Source: an uncultured Algibacter sp.
GTDB lineage: Bacteria; Bacteroidota; Bacteroidia; Flavobacteriales; Flavobacteriaceae
Assembly: GCF_947487575.1 (NCBI RefSeq)
Contig: NZ_CANKXG010000013.1
Span: 1 to 64,000, forward strand
Reading direction: 5' to 3'
DNA: 64,000 bases
This document shows, piece after piece, positions 17,333-26,381 of the stretch. The position numbers were made by a program, and so were the translations under genes. The notes beneath the pieces are model-generated. The model was not told the origin of the DNA. It did not search any database and saw only the letters and a program-made list of their open reading frames with translations. Position 1 is the first letter of the stretch, and each line of letters starts with the position of its first letter.

Positions 17333-18578
17333 TGTTATTTTAAAGGCTACAAATATTTCTAAACAATATCGCTTAGGCCTTGTTAGTTCTGGCACCTTAA
17401 GCCATGATTTAACCCGTTGGTGGTATAAGGTAAGAGGAAAAGAAGACCCTTTTTTAAAAATTGGTGAGGCCAATGACAGAAGTACTACCGGGAAAAGTGA
17501 TTATGTTTGGGCATTACAGGATATTAATTTTGAAGTCAATCAAGGTGAAGTTTTAGGAATTATTGGTAAAAATGGTGCGGGTAAATCGACTCTTTTAAAA
17601 ATACTTTCTAGAGTTACTAGTCCTACCACAGGCGAAATAAAAACTAGGGGGCGGATTGCGTCATTACTTGAAGTAGGCACTGGTTTTCATCCAGAAATGA
17701 CTGGTCGTGAAAATATTTATCTTAATGGTGCCATTTTAGGAATGACTAAAAAGGAAATTCAACAAAAGGAAAATGAAATTATTGAATTTAGTGGATGTCA
17801 GCGCTATGTTGATACACCAGTAAAACGCTATTCTTCTGGTATGCGCGTTCGTTTGGCATTTGCTGTTGCAGCTCACCTAGAGCCAGATATTTTGGTAATT
17901 GATGAGGTATTGGCTGTAGGTGATGCAGAGTTTCAAAAGAAAGCAGTTGGTAAAATGCAAGATATCTCAAAAGGAGAAGGACGTACGGTGCTGTTTGTTA
18001 GTCATAATATGGCCGCGGTAAAAAGTTTGTGTACCAGAGCCATTGTTCTAGAACATGGGAAAATAGCTTTTGAAGGAACTGTGGATAAGGCAGTTTCGTT
18101 TTATTTAGATAAGCATTCTCAGAATCAAGATACAGGTAAAAAATGGGATGAAAATAATGAAGATATTCCCTCTGGAGAGAATATTAAATTATTATCTGCA
18201 TTTGTTATTTCTGAGAATGAATATGATATTTCTTGTCCTACGTATATTGAATTTGAATATGTATTGGCTGATGCTATTGAAAATTTCAACCTTAGCCTAG
18301 TTTTAAGTACTTCAGATAATGTTCCAATTTTCAATTCTATATCACCTGTTATAAACATTGAAAAGGGTGTGCATAAAACAAGATTGATATTGCCTGAAAA
18401 TTTTTTAAATAATTCGCTATATAGTGTTCGAATTCTTTTTGTGAGAAATTCAAAGGCCATTTTAGATATCGAAGATGTTTTGTTATGGGAAGCAAAGGAA
18501 GTTATGAAACGTAATATCGATTGGTATGGAAATATTATAGGTCAGATTAGGCCTCAGTTAAAATGGCAATTTGATTAA
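17325..18578 (+). CDS. wzt: Polysaccharide ABC exporter ATPase with C-terminal glycan-binding domain (Wzt-like)
   Basis: ATPase subunit paired with the Wzm-like permease. Walker A GKNGAGKSTLLK lies near residues 81-92, signature YSSGMRVRLAF near 170, Walker B ILVIDEVLAVGD near 190 and the H-loop FVSHNM follows. The region after residue 255 is a separate domain of about 160 residues rich in beta strands. It matches the Wzt C-terminal carbohydrate-binding module, which in O9a/O8-type systems recognises the capped chain end. The 417-residue length fits the extended Wzt type rather than the short KpsT type. Confidence 0.94.
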   Translation: MSDVILKATNISKQYRLGLVSSGTLSHDLTRWWYKVRGKEDPFLKIGEANDRSTTGKSDYVWALQDINFEVNQGEVLGIIGKNGAGKSTLLKILSRVTSPTTGEIKTRGRIASLLEVGTGFHPEMTGRENIYLNGAILGMTKKEIQQKENEIIEFSGCQRYVDTPVKRYSSGMRVRLAFAVAAHLEPDILVIDEVLAVGDAEFQKKAVGKMQDISKGEGRTVLFVSHNMAAVKSLCTRAIVLEHGKIAFEGTVDKAVSFYLDKHSQNQDTGKKWDENNEDIPSGENIKLLSAFVISENEYDISCPTYIEFEYVLADAIENFNLSLVLSTSDNVPIFNSISPVINIEKGVHKTRLILPENFLNNSLYSVRILFVRNSKAILDIEDVLLWEAKEVMKRNIDWYGNIIGQIRPQLKWQFD

Positions 18579-18588
18579 CGAAGGTATT

Positions 18589-19296
18589 ATGAAGGATTAC
18601 AGGAATTTAAAATTAAGTACAAATAATATTGATACATATTTTCCATTAGCAAAAAAAGTAGAGGTAATTACAGAGATTTGTAGACAATATTTTTTCGGTG
18701 ATTTGTTGGATATTGGTTGCGGTGAAATGCCATATAAGAATTTGATTTTTGATTTAGGGAATATTAGTACATATACAGGAGTAGATATAAAAAATGATGT
18801 TTATCAGGACAAAATAAAACCGGATATATTTTGGGATGGAAAAGTTTTGCCAAGCACAAATAATAGTTTTGATTGTTCTATTTTAATCGAAGTATTAGAG
18901 CATGTTCCAGAACCAGTAATAGTTTTAAAAGAAATACATAGAGTTTTAAAAAAAGACGGGAATTTGTTTTTAACAGTGCCTTTTTTATGGAATTTACATG
19001 ATGTCCCGTATGATGAATATCGATACACCCCTTTTGCATTAAAGCGTTTGCTTAAGGAAGCAGGTTTTGAAATTATAAAAATGGAAGCGCTTGGAGGGTG
19101 GCATGCTAGTTTGGCTAGTATGCTAGCCTTGTATTCAAGAAGAGCTTTATCAGGTAGAAAAAGAAAGTGGTCATCGATTTTGCTAAAGCCAGTAGTTTCT
19201 TTTTTGCATAAAAAAGATAAAAAAATGAATAAAACTAAATTTACTGAAAGTCAAATGATTACTGGTATTTGGTGTGTTGCTAAAGCGATTAAATAA
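18589..19296 (+). CDS. Class I SAM methyltransferase after wzt
   Basis: A Methyltransf_11-like protein of about 235 residues. Motif I is LLDIGCGEMPYK, then EVLEHVPEP and LKKDGNLFLTVPF. The segment VPYDEYRYTPFALKRLLKEAGF is the usual C-terminal signature of methyltransferases found in glycan clusters. The open frame also allows TTG at 18571, overlapping wzt by 8 bases, but ATG at 18589 gives a normal N-terminus (MKDYRNLKLSTN). It is probably a sugar O-methyltransferase. With the 16454 gene, wzt has a methyltransferase on each side. Confidence 0.82.
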   Translation: MKDYRNLKLSTNNIDTYFPLAKKVEVITEICRQYFFGDLLDIGCGEMPYKNLIFDLGNISTYTGVDIKNDVYQDKIKPDIFWDGKVLPSTNNSFDCSILIEVLEHVPEPVIVLKEIHRVLKKDGNLFLTVPFLWNLHDVPYDEYRYTPFALKRLLKEAGFEIIKMEALGGWHASLASMLALYSRRALSGRKRKWSSILLKPVVSFLHKKDKKMNKTKFTESQMITGIWCVAKAIK

Positions 19297-19303
19297 AATT
19301 AAA

Positions 19304-20383
19304 TTGAAAAATAAAATAAGGGTAACTAAGACGTTTCTTCCTCCTCAGGATGAATATCAATCCATTTTAAGTCGGGCATGGGACAAAAATTGGATAACTA
19401 ATCGTGGGGTTTTAGTAGAGGAATTAGAAAATAGCCTTAAAACTTTTTTAGAGGTCTCTAATTTAATAGCAACAACTAACGGGACTTTACCATTACAAAT
19501 TGCTATTAAAGCACTAAATTTAACAGGAGAAATTATTACAACACCTTTTAGTTATGTAGCAACTACTTCGAGTATTGTTTGGCAGGGGTGCACTCCAGTT
19601 TTCGTAGATATTGATCCTGAATATTTCACAATAGATGAGACTAAAATTGAAGCCGCAATTACTAAAAACACATCAGCAATTTTGGCAACTCATGTTTATG
19701 GTAACCCCTGTAACGTCTTGGAAATTGAAAGAATAGCTAAGAAACATCAGTTGAAAGTTATTTATGATGCTGCACATAGTTTTGGTGTTCGTTATAAAGG
19801 AAAATCCATATTTAATTTTGGTGACGTAAGTACATGCAGTTTTCATGCTACGAAAATATTTCATACAGGAGAAGGTGGAGCTATATTTTGTAAAAACAAG
19901 TATTATGACGATATGTTTAATTATCATAATTTTGGTCATAACGGAGAAGAGGAATTTCATGGTTTGGGTATCAATGCTAAGATGAGTGAACCTCAAGCTG
20001 CTATGGGGCTTGCAATGTTGCCTTATTTGCAATTAATTTTTAAAGAAAGAGAAGTATTAACGAATTTATACAATTCCAAACTTAAAAATTCTAGAATAGA
20101 ATTATTGAAAATACGTGAAGGAACCGACTGGAATCATAGTTATTATCCCGTAATTTTTAAAACTGAATCACAATTACTAAAGGTTAGGCTTGAACTTGAA
20201 AAAAGAAATATTTATCCCAGAAGATATTTTTTTCCCTCATTAAACAAATTGCCATATTTGACCTATAAAAGCTGCCCTGTAAGTGAAAAAATTTCTGCTT
20301 TGGTACTATGTTTACCTCTTTATCCTGGTTTAGAGGAATCTGAAGCTAACATTATAACAGATATAATTAATGCCAATGTATAG
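19304..20383 (+). CDS. DegT/DnrJ/EryC1/StrS-type nucleotide-sugar aminotransferase
   Basis: PLP-dependent sugar aminotransferase. The PLP lysine is in CSFHATKIFHTGEGGAIF (near residue 180), preceded by the conserved IYDAAHSFG with its PLP-ring Asp. The N-terminal RVTKTFLPPQDEY and NRGVLVEELE match VioA/WecE-like enzymes that aminate C4 of TDP-4-keto-6-deoxyhexose. The next two genes are a formyltransferase and a WecF-like transferase, which supports a TDP-4-amino-4,6-dideoxyhexose product (Qui4N or Fuc4N, not distinguishable here). The frame runs back to GTG 19274 inside the upstream gene. TTG at 19304 fits the family N-terminus better. Confidence 0.9.
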   Translation: MKNKIRVTKTFLPPQDEYQSILSRAWDKNWITNRGVLVEELENSLKTFLEVSNLIATTNGTLPLQIAIKALNLTGEIITTPFSYVATTSSIVWQGCTPVFVDIDPEYFTIDETKIEAAITKNTSAILATHVYGNPCNVLEIERIAKKHQLKVIYDAAHSFGVRYKGKSIFNFGDVSTCSFHATKIFHTGEGGAIFCKNKYYDDMFNYHNFGHNGEEEFHGLGINAKMSEPQAAMGLAMLPYLQLIFKEREVLTNLYNSKLKNSRIELLKIREGTDWNHSYYPVIFKTESQLLKVRLELEKRNIYPRRYFFPSLNKLPYLTYKSCPVSEKISALVLCLPLYPGLEESEANIITDIINANV

Positions 20384-21116
20384 TAAAATATTAATAATTA
20401 GTGATAACATATTTTTATGCAATAAGTTTGAGGCCATTATAAGTGCTTTGAACCTCGATATTGAATATCATTTTGCTATTAGTCCATATTCCAATTTTAA
20501 GCAGTTTAAATCGTTGTTTGTTCAGGACTTGAAGATTTATGATTTAACAAAAGAAGCAGATGTTGGCAAAATAATTGGAAATTACGATTTGGTGTTTTCA
20601 TTGCATTGCAAACAACTATTCCCAAAAGAAATGGTCAGCCAAGTAAAATGTATTAATATTCATCCAGGGTATAATCCAATAAATCGAGGGTGGTACCCAC
20701 AAGTTTTTGCTATAATTAATGATTTAGAAGTTGGAGCAACAATTCATGAAATTGATGAATTGTTAGATCATGGGCCAATTATAGCTAGATTAAAGGTTGA
20801 AAAAAGTAATTTGGATACTTCTGAAAAGTTATATAATAAGATTGTAAATGCTGAAATTACTTTAATTGAAGAAAATCTAAGATCTATTATTGAAAATAAG
20901 TATGTTACGTTTTTACCAGAACAGGAAGGTGTACTTTATTTAAAAAAGGATTTTAATGAGGTCTGTAAACTTGATTTAGACGAAATGTTAACAACAAGAA
21001 AGTTAATAAATAAGTTAAGAGCCTTAACACATGGTGATTTTAAGAATGCTTACTATATAGATGAGTCAACGGGTAAAAAAGTATTTATTAAAATAGAACT
21101 TGAACTTGAAGAATAA
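20370..21116 (+). CDS. Nucleotide-sugar N-formyltransferase (VioF-like)
   Basis: A 248-residue formyltransferase of the methionyl-tRNA formyltransferase fold that should use N10-formyl-tetrahydrofolate. The catalytic triad is visible: Asn and His in CINIHPGYNPINRG and Asp in EIDELLDHGPII. The GWYPQVFAI segment is typical of dTDP-4-amino-4,6-dideoxyglucose formyltransferases. It overlaps the aminotransferase gene by 14 bases, so the two products probably act in sequence. An ATG two codons in (20376) is an equally good start. The substrate is inferred from the neighbours. Confidence 0.88.
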   Translation: MPMYSKILIISDNIFLCNKFEAIISALNLDIEYHFAISPYSNFKQFKSLFVQDLKIYDLTKEADVGKIIGNYDLVFSLHCKQLFPKEMVSQVKCINIHPGYNPINRGWYPQVFAIINDLEVGATIHEIDELLDHGPIIARLKVEKSNLDTSEKLYNKIVNAEITLIEENLRSIIENKYVTFLPEQEGVLYLKKDFNEVCKLDLDEMLTTRKLINKLRALTHGDFKNAYYIDESTGKKVFIKIELELEE

Positions 21117-21124
21117 ACTATTTT

Positions 21125-22327
21125 ATGGAAAAAAAGCGTCAAATAATTCATGTTTTTGATGATGATAAATTTATAGATTCAGCTATTGCATTATTTGAAA
21201 GTGTTTTTCCAAACAAATCAATCTATTATGTCATTTCTAATAAAAGGATTGAATCTTTTAAATATGTAAAGTCTAATCAAGTAGAGCCTATATGTTTGGA
21301 TGAAAATGCTCATTATGAAGAATTTTCAAAACTAATTAATAATTCAGTTTCAAAGATTATTTTCATTCACGCTTTAGATAAAAAAAAACAAAAATTAACT
21401 CGTTATTTAAGTACTGATGTTGTTAAGGTTTGGTTTGTTTGGGGATATGATTTATATAATAAATGGAAACCTTTAGAACGTAAATTATACGGCAAGAAAA
21501 CCTTATCTTTTATTGATAAAAGGAAAAGCTCAAAAGAACGATTAAAGGAAGTGCTTTTATATAAGTTTGATTTATATAAACGTTTTAAGAATTATTCTCA
21601 AATATATAATTCAAATTATTATAAAACCGTGCATGAAATAGATGTTTTCGTACCGGTAATACCTACAGAATTTGAAATTATTTCTTCGTTAAATACAAGA
21701 TTAATTTACGCTCCATTCAATTATGTTTGTTTAGAGCACACTATTGGAGATAAAATGAATAATAGTGTTCAAGGCAAAGAAAATATTCTTGTAGGTAATT
21801 CGGCTAGTGCATCTAACAATCATGTAGAAGTGTTTGAAAAACTATCTAGAATAGACTTAAAAAATAGAAAAGTAATAGTACCCCTTAGTTACGGCGGTAG
21901 TAAGGAATATCTTGATTTTGTTATAAAAAATGGCAATAAATTATTAGGAGATAATTTTCAACCAATTCTAAGTTTTATGCCTTTGGAAAAATATAATAAA
22001 TTAATATTAAGCTGTGGGCATGTTATATTTAACCATATAAGACAACAAGCCGTTGGCAATATTATTACAATGGGTTATGTTGGAGCAAAATTATATTTTA
22101 ATAAAAATAGTGTGGCATATAAATATTATAAATCTGTTGACTTGGAGATTCATAGCATGAATGATGTAAACGACAAGAATCTTAATAAACCCATGACAAA
22201 AAAGGGATTTAAGAATAATCAAATGATTTTAACAGGCCTTTATTCTCTTGAAAATGTTCAGAATAAGATTAAAGAACTTTTTGAAATTGTATATCGAGTT
22301 TCAAAAACTAAAAAACGGGATCTTTAG
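21125..22327 (+). CDS. GT56 (WecF-like) 4-amido-4,6-dideoxyhexose transferase
   Basis: A 400-residue glycosyltransferase resembling WecF, which adds Fuc4NAc from its TDP donor to lipid II of enterobacterial common antigen. Recognised segments are VWFVWGYDLYNKW, ILVGNSASASNNHVEVFEKL (the most diagnostic), VPLSYGGSKEYLDFV and LSCGHVIFNHIRQQAVGN. It starts 8 bases after the formyltransferase gene, so the natural donor here is probably the N-formyl rather than N-acetyl sugar. No signal peptide or TM is seen, so it is expected at the cytoplasmic face of the inner membrane. Confidence 0.85.
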   Translation: MEKKRQIIHVFDDDKFIDSAIALFESVFPNKSIYYVISNKRIESFKYVKSNQVEPICLDENAHYEEFSKLINNSVSKIIFIHALDKKKQKLTRYLSTDVVKVWFVWGYDLYNKWKPLERKLYGKKTLSFIDKRKSSKERLKEVLLYKFDLYKRFKNYSQIYNSNYYKTVHEIDVFVPVIPTEFEIISSLNTRLIYAPFNYVCLEHTIGDKMNNSVQGKENILVGNSASASNNHVEVFEKLSRIDLKNRKVIVPLSYGGSKEYLDFVIKNGNKLLGDNFQPILSFMPLEKYNKLILSCGHVIFNHIRQQAVGNIITMGYVGAKLYFNKNSVAYKYYKSVDLEIHSMNDVNDKNLNKPMTKKGFKNNQMILTGLYSLENVQNKIKELFEIVYRVSKTKKRDL

Positions 22328-22329
22328 TA

Positions 22330-23316
22330 GTGAATAGTGAGCCATTAATATCAATTATTATCCCTACTTACAATAGGGAGAATACAATTGCTGAGACACT
22401 AGATAGTGTATTATCGCAAACGTATGCGAATTGGGAATGTATTGCGGTTGATGACGGAAGTACGGATAGTACGATTAATATACTTGATGTGTATAGTAAA
22501 AAAGACAGCCGTTTTCAGTATTTTCAAAGACCAAGTCATAAAGAAAAAGGAGCTAATTCATGCCGAAATTATGGTTTTGAAAAAAGCAAAGGGAGTTTTA
22601 TACAATGGTTAGATAGTGACGATTTATTATCGAAATTTTGTTTTGAAAAACGAGTGCAAACAATATTAGAAAAGCAATTAGATTTTGTTGTTGCAAGTAC
22701 AGCATATTTAAATAATAATAACTCTAAAGAGGAGATTGTTAATCAAGACTCAGAACATGTTACGAACGAGGATTATCTAATACAGTTTTTAAGCTATAAT
22801 TTACCTTGGTGCATTCTAAGTCCAATGTGGAAACGAAGCATTATTAGTGAATTTCATTTTGATGAGAATTTACAGCGTTTTCAAGACGTAGATTTTCATA
22901 TTCGAATATTAGCATCAAACAAGTTTAAATTTGATAGGCTATATGAGATAGACACGTATTATCGTATTGGGCTTAATAATCCAAAAGGAGACTTACACGT
23001 AAAAAAAGTATTGAATAGTTTTGTTCCTTTTTTTAATAAAATTCAACCTTTAACAGATTCTAATCCTCGGAAAAAGCATTTTAGAACTTTTGTTTCTACG
23101 TTTTTATTTTCTCAAGGCTTTCCAAATTTTATTCTTTTTAAGGAAGAAGTTAAAGCTATTTTGAAAATAATTTATAAATCAAATACTTATAATTTATATC
23201 AAAAAGGGTTAGTTGCAATTGAAAGTTTTATTTTAGACAAAAAGTTATACAAAATAAAAGGGATAGGTTTATATAGATTAAGAACTTGGATAAAATCTCA
23301 ACTCTTACCAACATGA
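22330..23316 (+). CDS. Family 2 glycosyltransferase
   Basis: A 328-residue inverting GT-A transferase. The nucleotide-sugar site shows ISIIIPTYNRENTIAETLDS, VDDGSTDST and the metal-binding WLDSDD, with RFQDVDFHIRI as the acceptor-side ED-like motif. The start is GTG at 22330, 2 bases after the previous stop. It is the first of three consecutive related GT2 genes, all with QTYxNWEC near residue 35, so the three probably descend from duplication. Donor and acceptor are unknown. Confidence 0.88.
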   Translation: MNSEPLISIIIPTYNRENTIAETLDSVLSQTYANWECIAVDDGSTDSTINILDVYSKKDSRFQYFQRPSHKEKGANSCRNYGFEKSKGSFIQWLDSDDLLSKFCFEKRVQTILEKQLDFVVASTAYLNNNNSKEEIVNQDSEHVTNEDYLIQFLSYNLPWCILSPMWKRSIISEFHFDENLQRFQDVDFHIRILASNKFKFDRLYEIDTYYRIGLNNPKGDLHVKKVLNSFVPFFNKIQPLTDSNPRKKHFRTFVSTFLFSQGFPNFILFKEEVKAILKIIYKSNTYNLYQKGLVAIESFILDKKLYKIKGIGLYRLRTWIKSQLLPT

Positions 23317-24152
23317 ATAATGATTTAATTTCAATAATTGTTCCTTGTTATAATCAGGCTGAATATTTGCCTGAAGCATTACAATCTGTTTTAAATCAAA
23401 CATATAATAATTGGGAATGTATTATAGTAAATGATGGGGCTACCGATAATACAGAGACTGTTGCCCAAGAATGGCTAGCAAAAGACAGCCGCTTTAAATA
23501 TTTTAAAAAAGAAAATGGCGGGTTAAGTAGCGCACGTAATCTAGGTATTGAGCAGGCTAAAGGTGAATATATATTACTATTAGATTCGGATGATAAAATA
23601 AATGAGACCTTAATCGCAAAGGCGCTTCCAGAATTTAATAAAGATGATAATATTGGGGTAGTAACGTATTGGTGTAATAGATTTATTGATAATACTATTA
23701 TTGATGTTTTTAAACCTGCAGGAGGAAATATTACCAATTTTCTTTATAAAAACTCAGCCATTGGGACATCTATGTTCAGAAAAAAATGTTGGAAAATTAT
23801 TGGCGGTTATGATGAGGAAATGAAAAATGGTTATGAAGATTGGGAATTTTATATTCGGCTAACTCAAAAATGGAATGTATTTGTTATTCCTGAGGTTTTA
23901 CTTTACTACCGCCAGCATGCCGTTTCAATGAGAAAAGTGGCAGTTAACAATTATGATACAGAAATAAGGAAATATATTTTCTTAAAGCATAAAGCATTGT
24001 ATATTGAAAATTATGAAGAAACTATTACCCACTTATTAAATAATGTAGCTAAAAATAAAGGATTAGAAATAAAGAGAATAAATTCTATTGATTATAAGTT
24101 AGGTAGTATAATATTAAAACCACTCAGGTTTATTAAAAAGCTATTGAAATGA
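23313..24152 (+). CDS. Family 2 glycosyltransferase
   Basis: A GT-A transferase of 279 residues with LISIIVPCYNQAEYLPEALQ, VNDGATDNT, LLDSDD and YEDWEFYIRL. ATG at 23313 overlaps the preceding stop as ATGA. The longer frame from TTG 23286 is less likely. It is a close relative of both neighbours (shared QTYNNWECIIVNDG). Specificity cannot be read from sequence. Confidence 0.88.
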   Translation: MNNDLISIIVPCYNQAEYLPEALQSVLNQTYNNWECIIVNDGATDNTETVAQEWLAKDSRFKYFKKENGGLSSARNLGIEQAKGEYILLLDSDDKINETLIAKALPEFNKDDNIGVVTYWCNRFIDNTIIDVFKPAGGNITNFLYKNSAIGTSMFRKKCWKIIGGYDEEMKNGYEDWEFYIRLTQKWNVFVIPEVLLYYRQHAVSMRKVAVNNYDTEIRKYIFLKHKALYIENYEETITHLLNNVAKNKGLEIKRINSIDYKLGSIILKPLRFIKKLLK

Positions 24153-25063
24153 AAACTAATTCAATGGTCACAATAATAATGGCAACTTATAACAGAGCCA
24201 ATTATATTGCAGAAACTTTGCAGTCTATACAAAATCAAACCTATTCAAATTGGGAGTGTTTAATTATTGATGATGGAGGAACAGATAATACTTTAGAAAT
24301 AATATCACCAATTCTAAAAACCGATAATAGATTTCAATTTTTTAAAAGGTCTAATAATTATGAGAAGGGTTTGCCAGGGAGTAGGAATTTTGGCTTAGAC
24401 AAAGCTAAAGGTGATTATGTGATTTTTTTTGATGATGATGATATTGTGCACCCTCAAAATTTAGAGCTTTGTGTTAAAGAATTAAATAATTCAGAATTTG
24501 ATTTTTGTAGATATGTTAGAGCAGTATTCGTTAAGGATTTTAATTATGATTTTGATTTAACAACAGCGTATACTAAATTTCAAATAGGTGTATCTAATTT
24601 AGAAGCTGTCATTAAGAATGAACTTCCAATAAATTCTTGTGCCATAATGTGGAAAAAAAAATGTTTTGAATCGAATAGGTTTACTGAGCATTTAATGTAT
24701 GCAGAAGAGTGGGAATTATATTCAAGAATCCTTTCTTCTGGATATAAAGGGGTGTCAATAAATAAAACTTTATTTTACGGAAGAAAACATGCTGAATCTA
24801 ATACAGGAGAATTTTATAAGGGAAACCCTAAAAGGATTCAATCAAAAAAAGAAGCTATACTTTTAATATTTAAAAATTTGATCAATAAAGATTTATTGTC
24901 TGAAAGTTTATTAAAATATTTAACAGGCTTGGCAATCATACTTAGAGATTATAAATTATTAAAAAAATTATTATTACTTGACAAAACTAAAACACAGACC
25001 AGTTTGTTTATAAAACTTAAATATTTGATGTACCCAATTTGGAAGCGTTATAAAAAAATTTGA
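24149..25063 (+). CDS. Family 2 glycosyltransferase
   Basis: A 304-residue GT-A transferase with MVTIIMATYNRANYIAETLQ, IDDGGTDNT, an unusually acidic FFDDDD metal site and AEEWELYSRI. It overlaps the previous gene by 4 bases (ATGA) and is the third member of the local GT2 triplet. A 48-base gap follows, one of the larger breaks in this part of the cluster. Donor unknown. Confidence 0.88.
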   Translation: MKTNSMVTIIMATYNRANYIAETLQSIQNQTYSNWECLIIDDGGTDNTLEIISPILKTDNRFQFFKRSNNYEKGLPGSRNFGLDKAKGDYVIFFDDDDIVHPQNLELCVKELNNSEFDFCRYVRAVFVKDFNYDFDLTTAYTKFQIGVSNLEAVIKNELPINSCAIMWKKKCFESNRFTEHLMYAEEWELYSRILSSGYKGVSINKTLFYGRKHAESNTGEFYKGNPKRIQSKKEAILLIFKNLINKDLLSESLLKYLTGLAIILRDYKLLKKLLLLDKTKTQTSLFIKLKYLMYPIWKRYKKI

Positions 25064-25111
25064 AGTTATGTCTATAACTTCAAAACAAACAGCAGGGCCA
25101 TTTTTTAAACT

Positions 25112-26365
25112 ATGAGTAAAGCATCGTTGAAAATATTAATAATAACAGAGTCTTTGGATGTTAATGCAAATAGTGCAGCCAAGGGACGTTTGGCTCTTAT
25201 AAACAGTTTTAAGTTAGCAGGATTTTATCCAGAAGTATATCATTATACCCAAAAAGAGATACGTATTGATGACGTAAAATGCACCCCTGTTTTCGAGGAG
25301 AAGTTTAGTGCAATGTATCTGTTAAGTAGGTTGCATAGATTATTTTTTCGTTGGTTGAAAATAGATATTGGTAATATTACAAACATTCTGTTTGGGTTTT
25401 CTTTTGGTTTTTTTAATGATAGAAATAGTGTTTATAAAGCCATAAAAAAAGTAGATATCGAACAATATCAAATGGTATGGACATTTAGTCAAGGCTCTAG
25501 TTTTCGTTCACACGCTGCTTTATTAAAGCTCCCAAAATGGCATAACAAATGGTATGCTTATGTTCATGACCCATACCCACATCATTTGTATCCCAGACCC
25601 TATAATTTTATTGAATATGGCTATAAAAAGAAGCGATATTTTTTTATGGATATAACAAAAAAGGCATACAAAGTGGTATTTCCAAGCTTACTTTTAAAAG
25701 AGTGGATGGAAAGTTATTATATAGATGTTAAAGAAAAGAGTCTTATTTTACCACATCCATTGGTTACAGCTAAAAGTAGTAAAGATAGCTTGCCCGAGTA
25801 TTTTGATAGTAATAAGTTTAATGTTTTGCACGCAGGTAATTTATTGAATTTGAGAGACCCACTTCCATTGGTGGAGGCCTATCAAAAATTTTTAGAGATA
25901 AAACCTGAAGCTAAAAATGATTCCGCTTTATTATTTATAGGAAAAAAGTCAATTTTTCAGGATTATTTAAATAAAAAACGGCAATATATACCGCAGCTTT
26001 ATATAAGTAAAGATTATGAGGATTTCAATAAGGTTTTCAGCATGCAGCAATTTACATCTGTTAACGTTATTTTAGAAGCTAAATCTGAAATTAGTCCTTT
26101 TTTACCAGGAAAGTTTCCACATTGTGTTGCTGCAAACAAACCTATTTTACTTATTGGCCCACATTATAGTGAATGCAAGCGTCTCTTGGGGAATGATTAT
26201 TCCTATTTATTTGATTTTGATGATATTGAAAAACTAACAAATAGTATTGTTTTTTTGTATGATACTTGGAAACAAAATTCAAATAATTTGACACTTAATA
26301 GACCTGATTTATTACATTACCTTTCGGCAGATTATTCAAAGGAAATTTTAATAAGTGAACTTTAA
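25112..26365 (+). CDS. GT-B fold glycosyltransferase (GT4-like)
   Basis: A 417-residue soluble protein with the two-domain GT-B pattern: N-terminal KILIITESLDVNANSAAKGR, and a C-terminal donor domain beginning FNVLHAGNLLNLRDPLPLVEAYQKF, with PFLPGKFPHCVAANKPILLIG at the nucleotide site. The canonical E-x7-E motif is not well conserved (a Lys/Pro-rich segment replaces it), so assignment to GT4 is approximate. It lies between GT2 and GT4 genes. Confidence 0.75.
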   Translation: MSKASLKILIITESLDVNANSAAKGRLALINSFKLAGFYPEVYHYTQKEIRIDDVKCTPVFEEKFSAMYLLSRLHRLFFRWLKIDIGNITNILFGFSFGFFNDRNSVYKAIKKVDIEQYQMVWTFSQGSSFRSHAALLKLPKWHNKWYAYVHDPYPHHLYPRPYNFIEYGYKKKRYFFMDITKKAYKVVFPSLLLKEWMESYYIDVKEKSLILPHPLVTAKSSKDSLPEYFDSNKFNVLHAGNLLNLRDPLPLVEAYQKFLEIKPEAKNDSALLFIGKKSIFQDYLNKKRQYIPQLYISKDYEDFNKVFSMQQFTSVNVILEAKSEISPFLPGKFPHCVAANKPILLIGPHYSECKRLLGNDYSYLFDFDDIEKLTNSIVFLYDTWKQNSNNLTLNRPDLLHYLSADYSKEILISEL

Positions 26366-26381
26366 AAAAGAAAATAGTTAA

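Noticed and set aside
18125-18460. 111-residue open frame antisense to the wzt C-terminal domain
   Set aside because: It runs opposite a clearly coding domain and shows no family motif.
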